Part shown: positions 48,743 to 58,705 of the stretch, piece after piece
Layout: each line of letters starts with the position of its first letter
How positions within the stretch are numbered: the first letter of the stretch is position 1
Origin: Muscardinus avellanarius
Taxonomy: Eukaryota; Chordata; Mammalia; Rodentia; Gliridae
NCBI GenBank assembly: GCA_963383645.1
Contig: OY726559.1
Span: forward strand, 116,925,941-116,989,940
Reading direction: 5' to 3'
Length of the DNA stretch: 64,000 bases
Notes under the pieces: generated by a model
Databases searched by the model: none
What the model was told of the DNA's origin: nothing
The model's input: only the letters and a program-made list of their open reading frames with translations
Made by a program: the position numbers and the translations under genes

Positions 48743-49850
48743 CTGGGAATGGAACCCAGGGGCATTCTACCTCTGAGCTACATTCCCAGCCCTATATTTT
48801 ATTCTTTATTTTGAAACGGTCTCACTGAGTTGCAGAGGGCCTCACTAAGTAGTTGAGGCTGTCCGCAAACCGTGATCCTCCTGTCTCAGCCTCCTGAATG
48901 CTGGGATTACAAGCATGCACCACTATGCCTGGCTTGTTTTATTTTGAAACAGGGTCTTATAGGTTAATGAGAGTCTCACTACTTGCGAAGGCTGCCCTCG
49001 AACCTGCATCCTCCTGTTTCAGCTTCCCAAGTACTTTGTGAGGCCCTCACAAAGTCAGTGAGACCTGGTTTCAAAATAAAGAATAATAAAAAAAAGTAGG
49101 GCAGGGGGTATAGCTCGGAGGTCGAATGCCCCTGGGTTCCATCCCCAGACCTGCAAAATAAACAAACAAACAAACAAACAAGAAATAGGGTCTCTCGAGC
49201 TGGGCGTGGTGGTGCACGCTTGTAATCCCAGTACTTGGGAGGCTGAGACGGGAGGATCACACATGTTCGAAGTCAGCCTCAGCTACTTAGCGAGGCCCTT
49301 TGCAAATCAGTGAGACCCTGTTTCAAAATGAAAATATAAAATAGGTCAGGGATGTAGCCCAGAAGTAGAGGCCCCTGGGTTCCATCCCAGGACCACAAAA
49401 AGAAAAAGAAAAGAAAAAGAAAAAGAAATAGGGTTTCTCAAGGTGGGCGTATTGGCGCACACTTGTAATCCCAGCATTTGGGAGCCTGAGACGAGAGGAT
49501 CCCAGTTTGCGGACAGCCTCAGCAACTGAGTGAGGCCCTTTGCAACTCAGTGAGACCCTGTTTCAAAATAAAGAATAAGCCGGGCGTGGTGGCGCACGCT
49601 TGTAATCCCTGCGCTTGGGAGGCGGAGACAGGAGGATCGGGCAGGTCCGAAGCCAGCCATGCTGGCTTAAGAGACCCTATTTCCAAATTAAAAAAAAAAA
49701 GCATTAAAAATTAAAAAAAAAAATAAGTCTGGGAGTGTAGCCCTGAGGTAGAAGGGTCTCCAGGAACCCCAGTGCCACCAAAATAAAAAAATAAATAGGG
49801 CTGGCGGTGTAGCTGGGTGTAGAATGCCCCTGAGTTCCATCCCAAGAAAA
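48611..49850. mobile_element. SINE array with (ATT)n
   Basis: Reverse copies to about 49040, with an (ATT)n tract at 48672-48741, then forward copies near 49045, 49200, 49445 and 49577 (the last a GGCTTAAG subtype) and an ID tail. Confidence 0.84.
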
Positions 49851-49904
49851 AGAAAAAAGAACGAAAGAAAGAAAAGAAGAAAAAATGTAGGGTTTCTCAT
49901 TAAG

Positions 49905-50645
49905 TTTCTTTTTTTTTTCCTCTGAGCTACATTCCCAGCCTTATTTTTATTTTTTATTTTGAAGCAGAGTTTTGTTAGGTTGATGGGGCCATCACTAAGT
50001 TGCTGAGGCTGGTTGCGAACGTGCAATCCTCCTGCTCTCCCTCCCAAGTGTTGGGATTTCAGGCGTGGGCCACCATGCCTGTCTCAATAATCTTTTTATA
50101 TAGTTTTGATGACAGAGGAATATGAATGAGGCTAAACTTGGGGGTGGCGAGCAGAGAAAGTACCTTGGAGGGATTAGGGCTTGAAGCCTGGTTTTCTCCT
50201 TTAAAGAATTTCCACAGAATGGGCCTCTGAGTATCAGGGTTTTCCTCCCGGCCCCTTTTTTTTTTTTGGTACTGGGGGTTGAACCCAAGGGCATTCTATA
50301 CCCCCAGGCGTCTTTTATTCTCTATTTGGAAACAGAGTCTTACTAAATTGCAAAGGGCCTCACAAATTGATGGGGAACTTCCCTTCTGTCTCAGCCTCCC
50401 AAGTACTGGGATTACAAGTGTGCAGCCATCACACCCACCTAGCTCTTCCCACTCTGTACTGGGGATTGAACCCAGGGGGTTCGACCTCTGAGCTACACCC
50501 TCAGCCCTATTCTATTTTTAATTTTCAAACAGGGTCTCACTAAGTCATTGAGGGACTGCTCTAAATTGCTGAGGCTGGCCTTGAACCTGCAATCCTCCTG
50601 TGCCCAAGTTTGGGGATTACAGGTGTGCACCACCACACCTGTTCT
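49905..50645 (-). mobile_element. Reverse SINEs
   Basis: Antisense copies at about 49910-50085, 50265-50445 and 50455-50645, separated by about 180 bases of unique DNA. Confidence 0.83.
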
Positions 50646-51340
50646 CCAGTCTATACCTCACAGGAATTCCATCCCCCATGTCCTGAAAGAAAATCAAAGA
50701 TACACCTCCAGTTGCTGGCCCAGAAGGGCCCGTCCAGACCCCCCATTCTGCTAAAGTTAGCCTCCCCTCTTGGACCGCCACCTCCACTCCGAGCCCGTAA
50801 GGCAAACAAGGCCTGGGAGACATTTCACTGCCTGCAGCTGTCTGTGCAGTTACCGACTGGCAGGAGGGGTGTGAGGAGTTCATTGAAATTCATTTCTGTG
50901 AATGTTTAATATTTCAATTAACGTGATTAGGTCCAAGCCTCAATGAGCAGAGGAGTCGCAGAAGACAGGATAACGAGATCAGTGGGACCCTGGGCTGCCT
51001 CTCCTCCTCCCAAAAAGGATGTGCTCTGTTCAGCATCTCTGGAAACACCAAGATCAGATTAGAAGGCCTGAAAGGAGCGGCGGGGGTGGGGGCAGGAGAG
51101 TGGAAGCTAGATGTGTTTGCACTTCCTGACTCCCTGTAACACTGGACCCTTCTTCTGAGCATCCACCAGTGTCCTCCACTCGGGATCCAGAGAATGAAGC
51201 ATGCTCGGCCTCCATCTATACGCCTGTGGGAATGGGCTCCGGGCCACAGAGACCCAGGCCAAGGAAAGATGGCAGGTGGTCCCAAGGGATCGAGCTGCAG
51301 AAAGAAGGATGTGCTCTCGCAGGACTTAAAGGAAAGAGGA
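50646..51340. other. Unique intergenic DNA upstream of CELF3
   Basis: No gene recognised. An AT-rich block, TTTAATATTTCAATTAACG, near 50906 stands out from the GC-richer surroundings. Confidence 0.45.
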
Positions 51341-51344
51341 AGCC

Positions 51345-51560
51345 GGCCAGGCGTGGTGGTGCACACTAGTAATCCCAGGACTTGGGAGGCTGAGACAGGA
51401 GGGTCCAGGTTCGAGGATGGCCTCAGCTACTTAGTGAGGCCCTCTGCAACTTAGTGAGATCCTATTTCCAAATAAATAAATAGGACTGGGGATGTAGCTC
51501 AAAGGTAGAATTCCCCCGGATTCCACCCCTAGTCCCAGCAATAAATATAAACAAATAAAC
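51345..51560 (+). mobile_element. Forward B1-dID SINE
   Basis: GCCAGGCGTGGTGGTGC through CCACCCCTAGTCCC and AAAT-type tail. Confidence 0.87.
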
Positions 51561-51634
51561 ACATAAATAAATGAACTCCGGAGGCAGACAGCACAGGCAC
51601 CCATCAACCTCAACGAGACTTCTTTTTGGCTGCG

Positions 51635-51790
51635 AGGCTTGGGCAAGTTACTTAATCGTCCCTTGCTCGTTTTCTTCTCCTCTATTTTGAGATAATGATA
51701 GAACCCACACCATGGGGCGGTGGTGAGGGTTTAATGAGTTAGACAGAGTAGCACACTTGGAACAATGCCTGGGGACACCGCGAGTGCCAT
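51635..51790 (+). repeat. MIR element
   Basis: GGGCAAGTTACTTAATCGTC, GAGATAATGATAGAACCCAC, GGGTTTAATGAGTTAGACAG and AACAATGCCTGG give an almost continuous match to MIR. Confidence 0.8.
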
Positions 51791-52041
51791 AGAAAGGCGG
51801 TTCCTGTTATTTCGTTTCCAGAAGAGGAGGCACTTGCGGGGGCCAGCTCAGGAATGCGGGTCCTGCTGAGACGCCCCACCCTAGGGTGACAAAGGGATAC
51901 GGGGAGGTAGGGTGTCCACAAAAGCTGCGACGAGCCCTGGCCAGCCAGCGGGGCCACTGCTCCAGGTCTGAGGTTAGCAGATACCCCGACTCCGGCTGGG
52001 CGGGGCTGTGAGTGGAGGGGCGGCGCTTTCCCCAGATCACA

Positions 52042-52089
52042 TGCCAATCATGCATGATTGACGTGGAGCCGCGTGCCAATCAGGCATGG
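52042..52089 (+). promoter_or_regulatory. Duplicated CCAAT-box element upstream of CELF3
   Basis: TGCCAATCA occurs at 52042-52050 and 52074-52082, each followed within one base by GCATG, 32 bases apart. They sit 1.55 kb upstream of the CELF3 ATG. Confidence 0.4.
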
Positions 52090-52299
52090 AAAGAAGTCTA
52101 ATTGTTTTGGGGGCGTCGTGGCCCCCAGATGTCCCTTAACGTCCCTAAGCTACCTGAGTCCATCAGAGGGAATCCCACCCAACTGGGAGCCTCCCCACCG
52201 GAGGGGTCCGGAGTCTGATTCCCGGGCATGGAGTGTTCTCTAAGCACCTACTATGCGCAAATAAGACCCGGGGAGAGTAAAAGGCTGAATTAAAGGCTG

Positions 52300-53639
52300 T
52301 CTGGTCTTCCAGGGGCTCGCAAGTGAGAACTCCCGCTGCCAGCCTCCCGCCCACACAACTCACACGCGACCCCCGGGGGAGGGAAGGGGGCGTCGGCAAA
52401 TGCCAGGACGCCGTCGTTTCTCCTGGCTCCTTCTCTGGAAAAGATAGGCTTCTCTCTGAGCACAGCCAGCTCAGTCGGCCCGGGTCCCCCAGACCCCAGG
52501 GCCCGCTCCCCTCACGGCGACACCTCCCTCCTCCCCCGCCCGCCCGGCTCCTCCAGCCCAGTTTCTCGCCGGCTCGCGGCTCTGGGCTCCCCTCTCTCCC
52601 CACCCCAGCTCCCCCACCTCCTGGGTTTTCTCTTCCAGCACCGGGGACAGCTCCAGCCCCCGGAACAATGGACCCCACCTTAGGGCTCCTCTGCAAATTC
52701 TCCATTTTAGCGCCTTGCCCAGCTCCTGCGTGGGGAGTGAGGCGGGGGGAGGACTGCCGTCCACGGGACCAGCCGCTCTTCTGGGGGTGGGAAAGGGAGT
52801 CGGGCGGGTGGAGGCAGAAAGAGGGCGTGGCCCGCGCCCGGATTGTGCGTCCCTCTCCGGGGTAGAGAATTTGTCCTCCGCCCCTGAGACTGACATCACT
52901 GCTGTCAGGGGAAAGGCGGTGGGATGGGGAGGGGGTGTGCAGGGGGAGGTTTTTGTTGAGGAGCGAGCGGCCGGAGAGCAGAGCTCCGGGACCCAGGTGA
53001 CCGGGCAGGCAGGCAGCCCCGGCGGCAGGAGCAGCGCAGCCGCCCAGGCCCGGGGCGGGAGGGGTGGGGGGCCGAGGGAGGAGCCGAAGGGGCGGCGGGG
53101 CCCAGGGACCCCGGCCCGCCGCCGCCAGCGCCCCAGCGCCGGGCTCAGGGACCTTCGCCCAGCAGGAGGACCAGCCTCGGGGGAGGTGCCCGGCCGGGCA
53201 GCCCGCGGGAGCCACCTGCCCACAGCGGCTCCGGCCCCCTCCCGCCGCCCCGGGCCCCCACCGCCCTGCCCCGGCCCCTTCCCACCTCCAGCTCTGTGGG
53301 CACCCCCAGCCCCAGCCCTCGAGTCCCGGCGCCCCCTAAGCCTTCAGGTCCTGGCCGCACTGCCCCCGGCCTGGGACATCTGCCAGATCTGCGGGAGGGA
53401 GAGGGGGGCTCGGGCTATGCCCCCGGCGGCATGACAGCGTCCGCCTAGACCCCTGACCCCGGCCCTCAACCGTCCGGCCTCCTTTGTGTGGAGAGCCTCT
53501 CCTCGCTGGGCAGTGTGGTGGGGGGCCGAGGGGAAAGCCCAGCCCCGCTGGGCCCGCCCGCCCCGGCGCACGCCTCAGTGTGGGCAGCCCCCGGCCTCTG
53601 GCCGCTCCCTGCTCCCCGGCCCCCTCCTGGGCCGCCCCG
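52300..53639 (+). promoter_or_regulatory. CELF3: CELF3 CpG island, promoter and probable long 5' leader
   Basis: More than 1 kb of very GC-rich, SINE-free DNA ends at the CELF3 ATG. The many open frames here on both strands reflect base composition and none matches a known protein. The transcription start cannot be placed from sequence alone. Confidence 0.65.
53417..53448 (+). other. Two tiny overlapping upstream ORFs in the probable CELF3 leader
   Basis: ATG CCC CCG GCG GCA TGA at 53417-53434 overlaps, through ATGA, a second one, ATG ACA GCG TCC GCC TAG at 53431-53448. Both stop about 190 bases or more before the CELF3 start. Confidence 0.5.
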
Positions 53640-53784
53640 ATGAAGGAGCCGGATGCCATCAAGCTGTTTGTGGGGCAGATCCCGAGGCATCTGGAGGAGA
53701 AGGACCTGAAGCCCATCTTCGAGCAGTTTGGGCGGATCTTCGAGCTGACTGTCATCAAGGACAAGTTCACCGGGCTGCACAAGG
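53640..53784 (+). CDS. CELF3: CELF3 coding exon 1 (start, RRM1 first half)
   Basis: Residues 1-48, [18 protein letters not shown] through FTGLHK, plus one base of Gly49. Donor gtgagg. Confidence 0.96.
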
Positions 53785-55909
53785 GTGAGGGGCCTGGAGG
53801 GGGAGGCGGAGACCGGCGCTGGTCCAGGGGGCTACAGAGACAGAGAATTCAGGGCTGGGGACTGTGGATGGAGGGGCTGAAAGAGAACTCTCCAGTGTCA
53901 GGGGATTCCAACACAGACGACTCAGGGCGGCTCTTTTGGGGGTGAAACGTTGCCAAGAAGGGTGCAGAGTCCAAGAGGGAAGGGGGTGTTGATGTCTAGG
54001 GTAAACTCAAGAAAGGACAAGGGGCCGGAGAGCTGGCCCAGGAGATAAGGAACCGGACAGGTGTGTGGGGGGGCAAGACTGAAAATCTGAGTAGCCTCAG
54101 ACAATGTTGGGCTGGGGGTCAGGACTTGGGGACAGGACTTCAGAGTAGAGATGGCCGGGGCAGGGTAACCCCGGGCGTGGAGATCAGTGTGGGTCCAGGA
54201 GGTGCGAGGGGACTTGGAAAGTTGAAAGGGAGGAGGCCCCTGAGGTCTCCAGGGCCGCGAGGCTAACCGGCTGGCCCTGGGATCAGCACTTGGAGAGCCA
54301 GAAAGGGGGAGACAGCCAGGAATAGGGGAAACGTGAGGCACGCTGGTGGCCAGGATGGAGGGAAGGGAGGGGGGCCGCTGAAGAGGAGCTAGCTGGGCCC
54401 CTTGCCTGTCCGGCCATCATGGGCTGCTAAGGGCACCTCTGGGTCTCGCCCCCCACCCCGGCTGCCTCCCCACTCCAACAAGCAGAGGAGGGCACAGTGG
54501 GAAAACTCCCCAGTCCTCGGCCTCCCGGGGGGCAGGGGCACCCCTCAGGGAAGGGAGATGGGCACTGGGCACCCACCACCATCTCCGCCTCTCCCCCCCA
54601 GGATGTGCCTTCCTGACATACTGTGCCCGCGATTCAGCCCTGAAGGCCCAGAGCGCCCTGCACGAACAGAAGACGCTTCCAGGGGTGAGTGCTGTCCTGG
54701 GCAGGACCTGGATCCAGGTGAAGGGGGGCGGCCCCTGCTCAGCCGCAGGCCCACCTCTTCTCTCCGTCCCCTGGAAGTTTCTCTCTCCTCCTGGCACCCA
54801 GCTGATGGCTGCTTTCCTCTCAGCCCACCTGGGGGGAGGGAGAGAGTGACACTTCTGAGCAGCCCCTCCCCCACTCCCTAGGGTGAGGCCGAAGGGGGCT
54901 TCGCCATCCCTGAACACCAAGCATGCACTCTTTAGGGACCTTGCAGGGCAAGGTTGGGGAGGGGTGGGTTGACCTCAGGGTGCTGTTTTCGGGGCTCAGA
55001 CAGGCTCCCCCTGTGTCTCCCAAGAAGAGCCTGGGGAGCAGAGCCACGGGGCTTCATGGGAGATCGGGGCCAGGCCAGGGCAGGCTGCCCTTGTGGAGGG
55101 TCAGGCCTGGCCCTGCTAGATGTGCCCCCAGGAGGCGGTGGCTCCCCCTGGAAGCGCACATCTCTGTGTCTTCTTCTCAGTCAGCCCTGTATGTAGACTG
55201 TCCTGAGCCTGGGCTGACAACTGAGGACAGAAAAAAAGACTCTCAGACTGTCCCCCCTCAGCAAGCTAGAAAAAGGAAGCCTTATCCCCCCCCCCACTCT
55301 CTTTTTTTTTTTTGTACCTGAGTTTGAACCCAAAGGCATTCTACCCTGCAGTTATACACCCAGACCCTTTTAATTTTTATTAAGGGTCTCACTAAGTGGC
55401 TGAGGAACCTCAATCCTCCTGTCTCGGCCTCCTGAGTACTGAGACTCCAGGCCCCTGGCCGCCCCATTTTCTTTAGCTGCTTCAGTTTTCTCCTGGACTC
55501 TGAATCCCAGGAAGTCCTTCCTGAGACCTAACCCCACCCTCCTTTCAGCAAACATTGGCTCCATAGGGCCTGGCGCTGGAGACCCATCTGTCTCAGACTC
55601 TGCCTTTTCCACCACACTGGAAGAGGGGAAGGTGCTGATTCTCCAGCTCTCCCTGGGAGGGAAAGAGATCCAGGACACCTAGATCTGGTAGCTCCAACCA
55701 CCCCCAAACCTGGAATCCTTCAGAAGGCCTTCCTGGCCCCCAGCCCTTGAGATCGGTGGTTGGGAAGGTGGCCCAGCCGTCCCTCCCCAGCCAGAGCCCC
55801 AGGGTGCCTGTGAGCAGGCTCCAGGACCAGGGCTAGTGTGTGAGCAACCCCCATGTGTGGGCACACGGGGTCCCTCCTCGCCGTTCTTTTCTGAAGGTCC
55901 CTAACAAGG

Positions 55910-55978
<69 letters not shown>

Positions 55979-56378
55979 CCCAAATGGGGAGTTGGATGAG
56001 CGTCATGGCTGACACATCCTCCCCAGTGGGGACATCTATGTGTCCAGGCCCTTCGGGGGCCTTCAAAGCTCAATAAAGCCCCGTGCAGGGTGTGGAGAGG
56101 CCTTCTGGAGAGCTCAGGCCCCAGTGGGGGCGAGAGGAAAGGGAGCCAGGTTAATGATTGTCTAGCTGGCTCCAGGGTTCCCAGGTGGCAGCCAGCGCCC
56201 GCCCTGGCCTTGTACCAGGGAGCTGAACCCAAAGGCACCTGGCTGAGTTTCCACAGGAAATAGAAAGTCCCCCCCTCCAAAGGGGACCCCGATGCTGGGG
56301 CGTGGGGAGCAGACCAGGGCACTCAGAGGAGAAGGTCTGACCAAGCCCTGCAGCAGCCTTTACTATGCTCTTCCCTCA

Positions 56379-56426
<48 letters not shown>

Positions 56427-58130
56427 GGCTGCTACATGATTCTGTTGGGAAGTTCTTTCTACTGTCTGATTTCCAAGCAATCCTGTTGCAGGTTCTTAGA
56501 TCTCCTCTCTCCTCTCTCTCCTCCTTCTCTCCTCTCTCCCCCTCTCCCTTCTCCCCTCTCCCCTCTCCCCTCTCCCCTCTCCTCTCTCTCNNNNNNNNNN
56601 NNNNNNNNNNNNNNNNNNNNNNNNNNNNNNNNNNNNNNNNNNNNNNNNNNNNNNNNNNNNNNNNNNNNNNNNNNNNNNNNNNNNNNNNNNNNNNNNNNNN
56701 NNNNNNNNNNNNNNNNNNNNNNNNNNNNNNNNNNNNNNNNNNNNNNNNNNNNNNNNNNNNNNNNNNNNNNNNNNNNNNNNNNNNNNNNNNGGGGATAGAA
56801 TCAGGGGCACTCTTACCACCTTGCTACATTCCCAGAATTTTATATTTTTTTCCTTCCCCCACCCCTAATATTGGGGGTTGAATCCAGGGGCATTCTACCT
56901 CATTCTACTCTACCTATTTTTTATTTTTATTTTTTGGTGGTACTGGGGGTAGAACCAGAGGCTTTCTACCCCTGGGCTACACTCCCAGACCTTTTTTATA
57001 TTTTATTTGGAAACAGTGTCTCGCTAAGTTGCTGAGAGCCTCACTAAGTAGCTGAGGCTGGCTTCGAACCTGTGCAATCCTCCTGTCTCAGCCTCCCAAG
57101 CGCGGGGATTACAAGCGTGTGCCACCACGTCCGGCTCCCAGCCCTATTTTTTATTCTTTATTTTGAAACAAGGTCTCATTGAGTTGCAAAGGGCCTCACT
57201 AAGTAGTGATCCTCCTGTCTCAGCCTCCTGAATGCTGGAATTACGAGCGTGCGCCACCACGCATGGCATTTTGTATCTTTTATTTGGAGATGGGGTCTAG
57301 CTCCTGGGCTCAGGCTGGCCTGGGGCTTCCAATCCTCCCGCGTCACTAGGGCACTGCAAGTTCTACTTTAACATTGAGCCCTGTCCCCTCGCCCCCCATC
57401 TTTGCCACCCACCCCAGAATCTAGACGATACTGCCGCTGTGGGATGGTATTTGAGGCTACCGAGAGATTGAACAGGGTGTGGGGGTGACTGGGCCTATAA
57501 TCACGCAGCCCCACTTCCTCTCCTCTGCACTAAGGGTTCCCAGGGGTGACTCTGGCACAGCCCCTGGACTGTCCTGGAGCAGGTGTGGCCTCCTGGAGGC
57601 TGCGGAGAGAGGCCCGCCCACCTCTGGCTCCCTGTTCCTCCCCTGCACTCTGCACCCAAGTGCTGCTCTGGGGACCTGGCCTCTTCAGCTTGGAGATGGA
57701 AAGGTGGACTCCGGCCCCACCTGTTGTGGTCTGGGACACTGGGAACAGGTGTAGAGCCAGGAAGGGGAGGCCCCAGGCCTGCGCCCTTGAGAATTAGGTT
57801 CTGTGGGAATGATTTTTAGTCAAGGGGGTCTTTGCTCCTGCTGGGAAGGGTGGTGGGGGCCTTAAAGCAATCCAGAGGGACAGCTCAGAGACTCTGGGTT
57901 GGGGTATAAATAGCCCCTTCTTTGGGAAGCCCTGGGGAGGGCTTATCACCTGGTGGGTGGTAGCTAGGGAAGAGGCGCCTGCCTGGTTGCCAGGTAAACA
58001 CTGGCACAGCCTGGCTCAGGGGAGGGGGCAGGTGTGCTCAGCTTCCCACAGGAAGTGCCAGACCAGGAAGGAGGAGGCTGGAGCTGGTGTGGGGCGCCCA
58101 GAGGGCGGAGGGTGTGGGGAGCCTCCTGTC

Positions 58131-58180
<50 letters not shown>

Positions 58181-58504
58181 TTTGTGCAAATCCACATCAG
58201 CTGTGGTATTTATTGCTGTGCTATTTCTGTGCCTGGAAGCCTGGCAGGGAGGGAACCACATCCTTCTCTCTCTGGGTCCCAAGTTTCCCATCTCTGACCA
58301 GAGCAGCAAGTCCCCAGAGCCAATGGGGTCAGGGGTTAGTGCCGAGCATGAGAATCCCCTGGCGGTGAGCATCTGGTTGGGTGGGCTGGGGCCGCTCATG
58401 GCTGCTGATGGGGGGGGGGGGTTTCCTGACTCTTTTGGCTAGAGTATAAGAGAACGGGAGAGAAATGGCCATGAACCCCTGAGCCTCTGATCCCCAGGCC
58501 CTGA

Positions 58505-58578
<74 letters not shown>

Positions 58579-58673
58579 TTTTCTCTCCCTTCTTTTTTTC
58601 TCTTCTCTTCTCTTTCTCTCTCCTCTCTCTCTTCTCTCTCTCTCTCCTCTCTCTCTCCTCTCTCTCTCTTCTC

Positions 58674-58705
<32 letters not shown>

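Noticed and set aside
52163..53215. 350-residue open frame on the minus strand antisense to the CELF3 CpG island, and several overlapping ones
   Set aside because: Composition (Pro/Gly/Arg/Ser) follows from GC-rich DNA. No domain, no splice-supported structure and no known antisense protein.
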